From contig JBCCLH010000002.1 of NCBI GenBank assembly GCA_039026955.1, positions 62,001 to 126,000 on the forward strand: a DNA stretch of 64,000 nt, written 5' to 3'. A program made the translations under genes and the position numbers. Of this stretch, positions 17,327 through 26,970 are shown piece after piece. Position 1 is the first letter of the stretch. Every line of letters begins with the position of its first letter. The notes under the pieces were generated by a model, which made no database searches, was not told where the DNA came from, and saw only the letters and a list, made by a program, of their open reading frames with translations. Source of the stretch: Kordia sp039026955. Its GTDB lineage: Bacteria; Bacteroidota; Bacteroidia; Flavobacteriales; Flavobacteriaceae.

Positions 17327-17375
17327 AATTTCGATATTGTCTTTCTTTTATAAAGGATAAGACAATATCGAAATT
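17327..17375. terminator. Hairpin after peptide paralog 3
   Basis: A 17-bp perfect inverted repeat (AATTTCGATATTGTCTT and its complement) with a 15-base loop starts 8 bases after the stop. There is no long T-run after it, so it may be a terminator of the 3' processing kind or an mRNA-stabilising hairpin. No such hairpin follows paralog 4. Confidence 0.6.
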
Positions 17376-17447
17376 CCAAGCATTTTATAATTCATTCCTC
17401 TAGTTAATACATTCAATATCAAAAAAGCACCATAACAAAAACAAATT

Positions 17448-17912
17448 ATTACGGATTCACCCTACCAATTTTATAGACTTATCATATTAATTATCAGTAA
17501 CTTGAAATTTTAAGATAAGAATTTTTGACAGCTTTTTTATTTATCCTACATTTAAGTAAGACAAATAGTAATACACCGCGCGCACTTTTCTACTATTTGT
17601 TGCCTTTATATAACCAAAAAACCATTTAACATTATGAAAAAAGCAATTTTAACAGCCATTGCATCTGGAACATTCATCTTAGCCTTGGTATTTAGCACAA
17701 ACACTTCAACAGTAACTTTCGGAGAACAAGCTTTTGCAGACGGAACTTGTTGTTCTGAATTAACATCTACTTGTATTATTGACGGTATCAAAGTTGAAGA
17801 TTCGTATAAAAAAGACAGCGGATCTTGTTTTGAAGTTGTCACTCCAGTTGAACCAATCGGTGTAAGACCAATCGATATCGCTGGTGGTGTTGCAACAACT
17901 GCAGAAAGATAA
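17448..17912 (+). repeat. Tandem duplication, unit B (leader plus peptide gene)
   Basis: Second copy of the unit at 16891-17319: leader 17448-17633 and peptide gene 17634-17912. The leader keeps the ATTACGGATTCACCCTACC start and the CTACATTTAAGTAAGA and CGCGC blocks. Small indels shift the offset from 557 to 560 bases. Confidence 0.75.
17634..17912 (+). CDS. Small secreted four-cysteine peptide, paralog 4
   Basis: A 92-residue paralog with signal core ILTAIASGTFILALVF, c-region NTSTVTFGEQAFA (A-x-A), mature start DGTCCSELTSTCII, last Cys after 17 residues (DSGSCF) and a longer tail ending GGVATTAER. Compared with paralog 3, the tail is new: it has the repeated 'PVEPIGVRPIDIAGG' proline-containing stretch. 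It is the last peptide before the MITE-like element at 17945 and the propeller/RND operon. Confidence 0.75.
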   Translation: MKKAILTAIASGTFILALVFSTNTSTVTFGEQAFADGTCCSELTSTCIIDGIKVEDSYKKDSGSCFEVVTPVEPIGVRPIDIAGGVATTAER

Positions 17913-17944
17913 TATTAATATATTTTACATGTAAGATATATGAC

Positions 17945-18076
17945 AGGCTGTCTAAAAAGTCTTTGCAGGTGTCATTCTGAGCTCGACTCAGAATCTCATA
18001 ATACTGATTATCAATTGTTATGGGAAACCGAATCAAGTTCGGTTTGACGAAATCTGTACTTTTTAGACAGCCTCTT
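17945..18076. repeat. MITE-like element, copy 2 (132 bp), inverted
   Basis: Ends are AGGCTGTCTAAAAAGT and ACTTTTTAGACAGCCT, identical to copy 1 at 565-765. Its reverse complement carries the same GATTTCGTCAAACCGAACTTG segment as copy 1, so it is inserted the other way round. It is 69 bases shorter than copy 1. It sits between the last four-cysteine peptide and the RND operon and could act as a terminator or barrier. Confidence 0.75.
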
Positions 18077-18146
18077 TTTTGTGAGCATCACACCTAAGTT
18101 ATCACTAACATTACTTGTTTAGCAACCCACTCAAAACAGTCTAAAA

Positions 18147-19202
18147 ATGATTAAAAAAATATGCTTAGCAGTACTTTTCATGGCTGTTACTAGCTGTAAA
18201 AATGATAAAAATACAACCAACTTTGAAACGCTTGCTATTACAGCAACTCCCAAACCTATACAAGGGGAAAGTTTAGCTTTTGATGCGTTGGTTCTTCCCA
18301 CTAAAATGGTCTACCAAGAACCCTATCTTTTTTTAGGAGATTCCAGAGCCACAAAGCGAATTCATGTAATTGACATTCCTAACAAGACTTATGTTGCCAA
18401 TATTGGAACCGCAGGAAAAGGTCCAGGTGAACTGCTGAGTTTATCATGCCTTGATATTTATGATGATAAACTTTGGGGATATGACATTACCATTTCAAAA
18501 CTCGTCTCTTTTCATCTAGATTCTGTAGCTTCTCCGACGTATACGCACGATAGTGAAATCTATTTTCAAGGAAGAGCCAATCAAAACTTCAATCCAAATT
18601 GGATCGCAGATACAAATACAATTGTCAGTACGACATTTTCAGAATCGGAAAACCGATTGATGTTCACAAATACAGATGGTACGGTTGTGGAAGAAAAATT
18701 TCCAATGTTTGCGCCGCCTTCAAGTACAATTCCGCAAACCATTCACAACATATCGTATCAAGGGACATTGACTGTAAAACCCGATCAGTCAAAAGTAGCA
18801 GCAGTGAGTAGATATGCAGATTTGCTCGAAATTTTTGATCTAAAAAGTAATACTGGAAAACGCATTAAAACACATACCAACTTTAGTCCAATATACAAAG
18901 TGGTTAATGTAGATGGCAATGCAACTATGGGACAAGGAGAAGACACGCGTTTTGGACATATCTACATAGCAGCTTCTGATGCTAAAATTTACACACTGTA
19001 TTCTGGTAGAACCCGCGGCGAAGGGAAAGCAAATTTCGCTGAGGTCGTTTGTGTTTTTGATTGGAATGGAAACTTTATCACTTCATACCAACTGGAAAAC
19101 AGAGCTATTGCCATTGAAGTAAAAGATGATAACGAATTTTTCACGCTTGAATTGGGACCACAAGGAAAATCAGTCCTAAAAAAATACACCATCAATGAAT
19201 AA
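18147..19202 (+). CDS. BF3164-type six-bladed propeller lipoprotein
   Basis: A 351-residue protein with a lipoprotein signal (MIKKICLAVLFMAVTSC). The mature part shows the BF3164/TolB-like propeller pattern: YLFLGDSRATKRIHVIDI, then IGTAGKGPGEL, and later blades FEVV-like strands with YTLYSGRTRGEG. Such proteins are common in Bacteroidota next to small NVEALA-like or other secreted peptides; their function is unproven. Here it opens a six-gene operon and its last 8 bases overlap the thioredoxin-like gene start. It is likely in the outer membrane or periplasm and may bind the peptides or a ligand; that is inference. Confidence 0.8.
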   Translation: MIKKICLAVLFMAVTSCKNDKNTTNFETLAITATPKPIQGESLAFDALVLPTKMVYQEPYLFLGDSRATKRIHVIDIPNKTYVANIGTAGKGPGELLSLSCLDIYDDKLWGYDITISKLVSFHLDSVASPTYTHDSEIYFQGRANQNFNPNWIADTNTIVSTTFSESENRLMFTNTDGTVVEEKFPMFAPPSSTIPQTIHNISYQGTLTVKPDQSKVAAVSRYADLLEIFDLKSNTGKRIKTHTNFSPIYKVVNVDGNATMGQGEDTRFGHIYIAASDAKIYTLYSGRTRGEGKANFAEVVCVFDWNGNFITSYQLENRAIAIEVKDDNEFFTLELGPQGKSVLKKYTINE

Positions 19203-19785
19203 GAAGCTACTATACATAGTATTGGGAATTTTATTTTTGGGAGGAACTTCTTTTGTTGTATACAATACCATCAGCAAAAATAAAGCGGCAACGGCGAAAC
19301 AAAAACTGTATGAAGAAGCACACAACAAAATTCAAAAAGCTTGGAAAGGCAAAAGCTTGCAATTTCCTTTTGAGTTGTACAATACGATGACCAATGAAAA
19401 GGTGGATTTAATCGCACAATTCCAGAACAGTACTAAAAAATATTCGCTTGTCTCCTATTTGGATGGTGAATGCTCTACTTGTGTGAGTGAACTGAAAAAA
19501 TGGGAAGCTTTTATCAATACACATCCTGAATTTAAAGAAAAATTAAACATCGAATTCCTTGTAAAAAGTGGAGACATTGAGTTGCTAAAATACCAAGTAT
19601 ACGATCAGGCGAAATCGAGTTTTATCTTTTTGTGGGATAAGGAAAATAAGTTCAAACCTAAAAATAATATCAGTGACTTAAAAGCTTATCAAACATTTCT
19701 CATAAAAGATAATAAAATTGTATTCGTTGGCTCGCCTATTCGTGGGGAATTCTATATCGAAAAGCTTAAAGAAATTATTGATTAA
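19195..19785 (+). CDS. Membrane-anchored thioredoxin-like protein
   Basis: A 196-residue protein: one N-terminal membrane segment (LLYIVLGILFLGGTSFVVY), a linker, and a thioredoxin-fold domain with the redox motif C-S-T-C in YLDGECSTCVSEL at about residue 95-105. The order of secondary structure after it and the PIRGEFYIEKLKEII end fit the fold. It overlaps the propeller gene by 8 bases. A role in disulfide formation or rearrangement outside the membrane is expected, and the four-cysteine peptides upstream are natural candidates as substrates. Confidence 0.75.
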   Translation: MNKKLLYIVLGILFLGGTSFVVYNTISKNKAATAKQKLYEEAHNKIQKAWKGKSLQFPFELYNTMTNEKVDLIAQFQNSTKKYSLVSYLDGECSTCVSELKKWEAFINTHPEFKEKLNIEFLVKSGDIELLKYQVYDQAKSSFIFLWDKENKFKPKNNISDLKAYQTFLIKDNKIVFVGSPIRGEFYIEKLKEIID

Positions 19786-19807
19786 TTCATTTTAAACTCC
19801 TGTAGTA

Positions 19808-20893
19808 TTGCAATTGAAACTCAAACAAAAACACACCATATTTGTATACTATTTAGTATTCACGGGAATACTTTGTTTTTCCTGTACTGACAAAACAGAA
19901 ACTCTAAAAACTGCCGTAAAACCTTCGGAAGTACCCAAAGAATTTATAGAAAAAGTAACCTATGACACCATTCAAAAAGGCGATTTCAATCTGGAACTGA
20001 AAACGTCAGGAAAAGCTTTTGCCAAACAAAAAGCGGAAGTTAAATTCATTCTGAATGAAAAAATCAATTCGATTCATGTAAAAAACGGGCAAAAAGTAAG
20101 CAAAGGACACATCATTGCACAACAAGCCAATGAAACTTATCGCAATAAAGTCATCAAAGCGAAAGAACAATTAGAACGCGCTAAGATTGATGTAGAAGAT
20201 ATTTTAATTGGATTTAATTACAGCTTAAAAGATTCTGCTAGCATTCCAAAAACGACGCTGAACATGGCAAAGAATCGAAGCAATTACAACACGGCGATTT
20301 CTGACGTAAACAATGCACAAACCGAACTGGCTTCAACCACTTTAAGAGCTCCGATTAGTGGTGTTGTCGCTAATTTAGACAGCAAAAAATACAGTTATCC
20401 AGATACGACGCAACCTTTTTGCACCATCATCAACAACACAGTATTTGAAGTGGAATTCAATGTGTTAGAAGAGAACTTTATCTTTTTGCAAAAAGGACAA
20501 GCTATCGAAATTTCGACCAATTTTTCGGAGACTACCTTTAATGGCCAAATCACAGAAATCAATCCGACAGTCGATGAAAACGGACTCATCAAAGTACGCG
20601 GAACTTTTGACAACAGCGACGCCAAAATTCTGGACGGAATGAATGTGAATGTCACCATCAAAAAAGTAGTGCCCAACAAACTATTTGTCCCAAAAGAAAG
20701 TGTGGTATTGCGCGATAATAAAAAAGTGGTATTTACCTATAAAAACGAAAAAGCCATTTGGAATTATGTAGAAACCTCATTCGAAAATACGACGCATATT
20801 GTCATTGAAAAAGGTCTCAAAAAAGGAGTGCTAGTTATTCATGAAGGCAATACTAACTTAGCACACAATGCTTCGGTAATCAAAGCAGAATAA
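19808..20893 (+). CDS. RND periplasmic adaptor (membrane fusion lipoprotein)
   Basis: A 361-residue adaptor of the HlyD/AcrA type. It begins with a TTG start at 19808; the next in-frame ATG falls inside the mature region, so TTG is forced. The lipoprotein signal ends LCFSC. Typical parts follow: lipoyl halves (INSIHVKNGQKVSKGHIIA and LRAPISGVVANLD), a short coiled-coil hairpin, the beta-barrel (INPTVDENGLIKVRGTF) and the membrane-proximal domain (VPKESVVLRDNKKVVFTY). It joins the RND pump to the TolC-like protein. One base separates its stop from the first RND gene. Confidence 0.88.
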   Translation: MQLKLKQKHTIFVYYLVFTGILCFSCTDKTETLKTAVKPSEVPKEFIEKVTYDTIQKGDFNLELKTSGKAFAKQKAEVKFILNEKINSIHVKNGQKVSKGHIIAQQANETYRNKVIKAKEQLERAKIDVEDILIGFNYSLKDSASIPKTTLNMAKNRSNYNTAISDVNNAQTELASTTLRAPISGVVANLDSKKYSYPDTTQPFCTIINNTVFEVEFNVLEENFIFLQKGQAIEISTNFSETTFNGQITEINPTVDENGLIKVRGTFDNSDAKILDGMNVNVTIKKVVPNKLFVPKESVVLRDNKKVVFTYKNEKAIWNYVETSFENTTHIVIEKGLKKGVLVIHEGNTNLAHNASVIKAE

Positions 20894-20894
20894 C

Positions 20895-23800
20895 ATGAAT
20901 GGCGACAAAAAAATACTGTCTTCATTTACAAAAATCATCATTTTTGTATTGCTCGGTATTGTAGGTTTGGTAAGTATTTTTTCAATATCCATTCGGCTGA
21001 AACCGAAACAGCACATTCCTATCATTTCCATAGAATTTACTTGGCAAGACACCAATCCAAGAATTTTGGAAAGTCAGGTCACCAATCCCATCGAACAATC
21101 ACTTTCCGCCTTGAATGGATTGCTGAATATCAATTCGGTTTCTTCAAAAGGTTCAGGGAGAATTGATCTAGAATTTGCTGAAAACACCAATCTCGATAAA
21201 ACGAGTGTCTATATCAACGCCATCATGCGACAATTATATGCCGATTTCCCCGAAGGTGTTTCCTATCCGAAAGTCACGCCACAAGGAATTGACAACGAAC
21301 GTGCATCAGTTTTACTGACTTTAGCGTTGAGCAGTGACGAATCGGTAGCGAGTTTGCATCAAAAAACAAAAGAAATCATTCAACCGAAACTGGCGCGCAT
21401 CAGAGGAATCAACAATGTGCAATTAGTCGGTGTTCCAAGGTACAAATATGTCATTATCTGCGATGATACAAAATTGAGCAAATACAAAGTCACACGCGAA
21501 GCCGTAACATCCGCCATCCGTTCTGCGTTGACGATACACAGTTTTGGCACGACGCAAATCAACGGTTCAAAAACTAATATTGTCTTGTACGCAGACGAAA
21601 ATAGCTCAATAAAAACCTTGCTATCCAAAACATCGTTGCTGAATACTGAAAACAATAGCATTCCACTAAAAAACCTCATCAGCATTTCACGCGAAGCAAC
21701 ACAAATACAAGGCTACAAACGCTTCAATGGTTCCAATGCAGTTTCTGTGATCATTGCTGCCGAAAAAGAGGAAAATCAACTAGACATCATTCAAAAAGTC
21801 TATAAAACCATTGCCGAGTTACAACAAACCAACGGCTTACAAAGCATTCGCATGAACACCTTGTACGATGCTACTGTAAAACTCAAAGAAGAACTGCTCA
21901 AAGTATCGTACAGAGTGCTCTTTTCGGTGGTCGTTTTGTTTGTCTTTATCATGATCATCAGCAGAAGTGTAAAGTATGTATTGTTGATTTTTATCTCGCT
22001 GTTGCTGAATGTACTCTTGGCGGTTATTTTCTATCACGCTTTTTCGGTCGATTTACACATTTACTCCTTTGCAGGATTGACCATTTCCTTAGGAATCATC
22101 ATGGACAATTCCATTATTATGATTGATCATTTACGACATCACAACAACAAAAAAGTCTTCATTTCCATCTTGGCGGCTACGTTGACAACCATCGGTTCGC
22201 TGACTATTATTTTCTTTATCAAACGTGAATATCAGTTGTATTTGTTAGACTTTTCATGGATCATCATTATCAATCTAAGTGTTTCGCTTTTTATTACGTT
22301 CTTCCTGATTCCTGCCTTGAATGACAAATTGAAATTTTCAAGTACGATCAAAACAATTTCCATCAAAAGAAGACGCGGTATTGTGATGTTTTCCAGAATC
22401 TATTACCGAATCTTACGACTGTTCATCCGGCGAAAAAAGTGGATATTTTTTCTATTTATCATGCTCTTTGGATTGCCACTCTTCCTCATTCCTAAAAAAG
22501 CAACAGGCGATTTTGTCGGGAAAGAATTCATCAATGCTATCTTAGAAAGTGAATTCTACACCGAAAACATTCAACCGACATTTGAGTATGTGGGCGGATC
22601 ACTACAATCGTTTTTAAAAAGTATTGAAAAAGGGTCATTTATTAGCAGTCCTGAACGTATTTCACTCAAAGTTCGCTTGTTCAATCCAGAAGGTGCCACC
22701 ATACAACAACTTGATGCAACGGTTCAAAATTTTGAACGTTTTTTGCAAAACAGAAAAGATGTGGACATGTTTCACTCCGAAATTTTCAACGCCAATAACG
22801 GTCTGATTCAAATTTACTTCACCGAAGCAAGTGAAACTTCCGATGCACCATACACACTCAAAGCGCAATTGGAATCGTTAGCAACAAAAATCGGCGGAAT
22901 TGATTGTGCCATTACAGGCGTAGGACAAGGTTTTAGCAATAGCGGAAATGTCATTTCGGATGCTTCTATAAAATTAAAAGGATACAATTTGGACGAATTG
23001 TTAACGCATGCTGCCACTGTTCGCAAAGACATTTTAGAACAACATCCTAAAATTTCCAACGTCAAAATAAACAGTGAGCGTTCGTGGATTTTGAAAGATA
23101 AATTTGAATACGCATTGCAAATTGAAAACAGTGCTGCACTTGCCAATATTGGCAAATTTCAGTTGCTTGATAAAGTCCAGTGGTTGTCAGGAAATGAAAA
23201 TCCAGTGACCTATTTCCAAACATTGCCTGTTGTGGTAAAAGCGCAGGAAGAAGTACAAAACGAGTGGGATTTACAACATCAAAAAATTGAAATTGACAGT
23301 ACTCATCTCGCCATAAATCAAATCCTATCAATTAAAAAACAACGCGTATTCAATGCTGTTGTGCGAAAAAATAGTGAATACGAATTGTTCCTAGATTACA
23401 GCTTTGCCGGAACTTTTGAATACAATAAAATCGTTTTAAAAGAATTGCTACAGAAAATCAATTCGCAGTTGCCCGTAGGTTTTCGCGCCATGCATCCCGA
23501 TGCGGATTATGAGTATGAAAAAGAAGACTATTTGGTGGTGAAAATTGCCTTCATCATCATGTTGATCATTTATTTCATCTGCGCCATTTTGTTTGAATCG
23601 CTACTACAACCTATTGCTGTAATTGTGATGATTCCTGCTTCGTTCATCGGCATCTTTCTCACCTTTAGTTGGTTTGATCTTGCTTTTGATCAAGGCGGAT
23701 TGGCGTCGTTTATCATGTTGAGCGGAATTGTAGTCAATGCAGCGATTTACATCATTAATCAATACAACAATCAAGAAACTACACACTGCGATCGTTTGCG

Positions 23801-24017
23801 ACGCTACATTAAGTCTTTTAATGCGAAAATCATTCCGATCATCTTGACGATTTTGTCTACCATTTTAGGATTGTTGCCGTTTGTAGTCGTTTCCGGAAAT
23901 GACTTTTTCTGGACGTCTTTTGCCTGCGGAAATATTGGCGGATTGCTGTTTTCAATGCTTGTGCTCGTTTTTCTGCTTCCTTTGTGTCTTCCACTAAAAC
24001 CAAAACGCCATGGTTGA
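20895..24017 (+). CDS. RND efflux permease, subunit 1
   Basis: A 1040-residue inner-membrane pump of the HAE1-type RND family with 12 predicted membrane segments. The TM4 proton-relay segment is GIIMDNSIIMIDHL, where the first Asp of the AcrB Asp-Asp pair is kept and the second is Asn, as is usual in many Bacteroidota members. The late motif is LSGIVVNAAIYIIN in TM10/11. The porter domains are shorter and divergent from AcrB. It overlaps the second RND gene by 8 bases. Two different permeases in one operon (as in MdtBC) suggest a heterotrimer. Substrate cannot be read. Confidence 0.92.
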   Translation: MNGDKKILSSFTKIIIFVLLGIVGLVSIFSISIRLKPKQHIPIISIEFTWQDTNPRILESQVTNPIEQSLSALNGLLNINSVSSKGSGRIDLEFAENTNLDKTSVYINAIMRQLYADFPEGVSYPKVTPQGIDNERASVLLTLALSSDESVASLHQKTKEIIQPKLARIRGINNVQLVGVPRYKYVIICDDTKLSKYKVTREAVTSAIRSALTIHSFGTTQINGSKTNIVLYADENSSIKTLLSKTSLLNTENNSIPLKNLISISREATQIQGYKRFNGSNAVSVIIAAEKEENQLDIIQKVYKTIAELQQTNGLQSIRMNTLYDATVKLKEELLKVSYRVLFSVVVLFVFIMIISRSVKYVLLIFISLLLNVLLAVIFYHAFSVDLHIYSFAGLTISLGIIMDNSIIMIDHLRHHNNKKVFISILAATLTTIGSLTIIFFIKREYQLYLLDFSWIIIINLSVSLFITFFLIPALNDKLKFSSTIKTISIKRRRGIVMFSRIYYRILRLFIRRKKWIFFLFIMLFGLPLFLIPKKATGDFVGKEFINAILESEFYTENIQPTFEYVGGSLQSFLKSIEKGSFISSPERISLKVRLFNPEGATIQQLDATVQNFERFLQNRKDVDMFHSEIFNANNGLIQIYFTEASETSDAPYTLKAQLESLATKIGGIDCAITGVGQGFSNSGNVISDASIKLKGYNLDELLTHAATVRKDILEQHPKISNVKINSERSWILKDKFEYALQIENSAALANIGKFQLLDKVQWLSGNENPVTYFQTLPVVVKAQEEVQNEWDLQHQKIEIDSTHLAINQILSIKKQRVFNAVVRKNSEYELFLDYSFAGTFEYNKIVLKELLQKINSQLPVGFRAMHPDADYEYEKEDYLVVKIAFIIMLIIYFICAILFESLLQPIAVIVMIPASFIGIFLTFSWFDLAFDQGGLASFIMLSGIVVNAAIYIINQYNNQETTHCDRLRRYIKSFNAKIIPIILTILSTILGLLPFVVVSGNDFFWTSFACGNIGGLLFSMLVLVFLLPLCLPLKPKRHG

Positions 24018-26970
24018 ATTTTTAGTGAAACGTCCAATAGCAGTTTTTATGACCTTCTTAGCTTTTGTGCTACTAGGCATTACGTCTTTGCGTTTGATGC
24101 CCGTTTCGTTGATGCCAGAGATTGAAATTCCATATTTAAAAGTACAAATTGACGAACCAAATTACACCGCAAACGAACTTGAAAAGTTGGTAGTCCAACC
24201 GATTCGCAGACAACTCTTACAAGTAGGAAAACTAAAAGACATTCAAAGCACGACACAAAATGGAAATGCTGCGATTGACTTGTATTTTGAATATGGCACT
24301 GATGTGGATTATGCCTTTATTAAAGTCAATGAAAAGATAGATCGCATGCTGTCTTCTTTGCCTAAAGAGATACAACGTCCGAAGTTGATCAAATCGAATC
24401 CTTCGGACATTCCGTTGTGTTATGTGCACATTCCGTATCCCAAAAACAGTTCGCAAATTGAGTTTTCAAACTATATAAAAAATACCGTCCGAAAACGCTT
24501 GGAACAAAACGAAGCCATTGCTTTTGTAGACATGACCGGAAAAGTTTCTCCTGAAATCAGCATCAAAATGAATTCGAACAAACTTGCACAATTACAATTG
24601 AGCATTTCAGACATCGAAAACGTCATCACTAGCAACAATACACAAATCGGAAACTTTAAAATTAAAAACGGACATTATGTCTACGATGTGTTGTTTGAAC
24701 CCTCACTACAAAACGTTGATGATATTAAAAATCTGTACCTAAAAGCAAACGACACGCGTATTCAAATCAAAGATTTAGCGGAAGTTAGTTTGGTACAAAA
24801 AGAACCCAAAGGAATCTTTGTAAATCAAGGAAAAACTGCCATTAGTTTGGCAATTATTAGCAAAGCCAACACCAAAGTTTCAAAGGTCAAAACTGCGATT
24901 GTAAGCTACCTGAATCAACTACAACTAAGCAATCCTGATTTTTCGTATGCCATTCAACAAGATCAATCAAATTTATTGAATATCGCCATTAACAACTTGC
25001 AAAACAGTCTGATTATTGGCGCATTGCTTGCCATTTTGATGGTGTATTTGTTCATCCGAAATTACAAAGTCGCGTTTATCATTGCGTTGGTGATTCCGTT
25101 TTCGTTGATTATTAGTTTTTTATTTTTATATCTCTTAGGCATTTCTATCAATATTGTATCGCTTTCCGGATTAATTGTCGGAATTGGAATGATGATTGAC
25201 AACTCAATTATCGTGATTGATAATATTTCACAATATCGGATCAAAGGTGAAGATTTGATCATTGCTTGCGCCAAAGGAACTTATGAAATTTTACGTCCGT
25301 TATTATCTTCTTTACTCACGACTTGTGCAGTATTCATTCCGCTAATTTACCTCAGCGGCATTGCAGGAATTCTGTTCTTTGATCAAGCTTTGGCGATTAT
25401 TATCAGCTTAACGATTTCCTATATTGTTTCCATCATTTTATTGCCAACGCTTTATGTTGCATTAAAGATTAAAGTCAACAAAAAATCACAAGAAACGACG
25501 CTTACCAAAATCTATTCGCGTTCGTTTGACTTCTTCTTTTCTCAAAAAATAATTGTCACCATCTTGGGAATTTTGTGCGTGATTGTCGGTGGATTCATCT
25601 TTACAAAAATAGACAAAGAGAAACTACCCGAAATTCGCTACAATGATTTCAATTTCGTCATTAATTGGAATGAAAACATCGCTGTGGCGGAAAGTGAACA
25701 CAGAATTCAAAAGATAGCTCAACAACTTGAAAACACCAACTACAGTGCGTTTATCGGCGAACAAGATTTTTTAGTCTCCAAACGAAATATTGCTGCTACC
25801 AACGTGAAAATCTATGTACAAACAACAAATTTAGTTGAAGCGGAAAATTACAAACAATTGCTTTGCTCCTACGTGGCGCAACAATTTCCAACAGCAACTT
25901 TTACAGTAGAAAAATCAGAGAATTTGTTTGAGCAATTATTTTCAGCGACCAAAGTGGATTTCTTTTTAAAAATTCCTCAAAAGCAAGTAAAAGAAATTCA
26001 AACCATCACTGAACAACTTAGCGCAAATTTCCCAAACAGTTTCATCAATGTAGAACGACAAAAGCAAGTGCTGCAACTCGAAATTGATCAACGTAAATTA
26101 GCCACATATAAAATTGAATACCAAGACATTATTCGCAAATTAAAATCACTTTTCAACTCCAACAACATCAGCATTTTAAAAGGCACAAATACGTACATTC
26201 CGATTGTCTTTCAAAAAACTACCGAAGATTTTTCAACTCTAATCAACAAATCATTCATCACTAATAAAGACAACATCCAAATTCCGATTGCCAATCTCAT
26301 CACCACAAAGAACACGAGCGATTTCGATAACATTTACGCAGATATTGACGAAAATTACATTCCAATCCAAATAGAAACCAACCAACACGAAGCGATTATC
26401 GATTTTGTAAATTCCAATACTTCTGGCGAAATCAAATTTGACGGTACATATTTCGAAGAAAAAAACTTTGTCAACGAATTGCTGATCATCATGCTGATTG
26501 TAGTGTTGCTATTGTATTTTGTCTTAGCAGCACAATTTGAATCCTTACTACAACCGCTGATTATCCTGTGCGAAATTCCGATTACCGTTGGCGGCACACT
26601 GCTTGTTATGTATGGTTTTGACATTTCGCTCAACATCATGTCTATGATCGGAATGATTATCATGCTGGGAATTGTCATCAACGATTCCATTTTAAAAATA
26701 GACACGATCAATAAAATAAGAGATCAAAAACATACCACACTTTTACAAGCCATTCACCAAGCGGGAAATCGACGACTGAACGCCATTTTAATGACAAGTT
26801 TCACCACAATTTTGGCAATGGTTCCGGTACTTTTTACGGCTGGAATCGGCGCAGATTTACAAAAACCCTTAGCCTTTGTCGTCATTATTGCGATGTGTAT
26901 TGGAACTTTTGTAAGTCTGTACCTAGTTCCAATTTTGTATTGGTGGCTCACAAAACATAAAGCATCATGA
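24010..26970 (+). CDS. RND efflux permease, subunit 2
   Basis: A 986-residue RND permease starting with the family-typical VEFLVKRPIAVFMTF. TM4 is GIGMMIDNSIIVIDNI with the relay Asp. The C-terminal membrane part holds LLYFVLAAQFESLLQPLII and MLGIVINDSILKID, the standard TM8-TM10 blocks. It overlaps the preceding permease by 8 bases and the TolC-like gene by 4, so all are translationally coupled. Together with subunit 1 it likely forms a mixed pump; homotrimers are possible. It is shorter than AcrB (1049). Confidence 0.92.
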   Translation: MVEFLVKRPIAVFMTFLAFVLLGITSLRLMPVSLMPEIEIPYLKVQIDEPNYTANELEKLVVQPIRRQLLQVGKLKDIQSTTQNGNAAIDLYFEYGTDVDYAFIKVNEKIDRMLSSLPKEIQRPKLIKSNPSDIPLCYVHIPYPKNSSQIEFSNYIKNTVRKRLEQNEAIAFVDMTGKVSPEISIKMNSNKLAQLQLSISDIENVITSNNTQIGNFKIKNGHYVYDVLFEPSLQNVDDIKNLYLKANDTRIQIKDLAEVSLVQKEPKGIFVNQGKTAISLAIISKANTKVSKVKTAIVSYLNQLQLSNPDFSYAIQQDQSNLLNIAINNLQNSLIIGALLAILMVYLFIRNYKVAFIIALVIPFSLIISFLFLYLLGISINIVSLSGLIVGIGMMIDNSIIVIDNISQYRIKGEDLIIACAKGTYEILRPLLSSLLTTCAVFIPLIYLSGIAGILFFDQALAIIISLTISYIVSIILLPTLYVALKIKVNKKSQETTLTKIYSRSFDFFFSQKIIVTILGILCVIVGGFIFTKIDKEKLPEIRYNDFNFVINWNENIAVAESEHRIQKIAQQLENTNYSAFIGEQDFLVSKRNIAATNVKIYVQTTNLVEAENYKQLLCSYVAQQFPTATFTVEKSENLFEQLFSATKVDFFLKIPQKQVKEIQTITEQLSANFPNSFINVERQKQVLQLEIDQRKLATYKIEYQDIIRKLKSLFNSNNISILKGTNTYIPIVFQKTTEDFSTLINKSFITNKDNIQIPIANLITTKNTSDFDNIYADIDENYIPIQIETNQHEAIIDFVNSNTSGEIKFDGTYFEEKNFVNELLIIMLIVVLLLYFVLAAQFESLLQPLIILCEIPITVGGTLLVMYGFDISLNIMSMIGMIIMLGIVINDSILKIDTINKIRDQKHTTLLQAIHQAGNRRLNAILMTSFTTILAMVPVLFTAGIGADLQKPLAFVVIIAMCIGTFVSLYLVPILYWWLTKHKAS

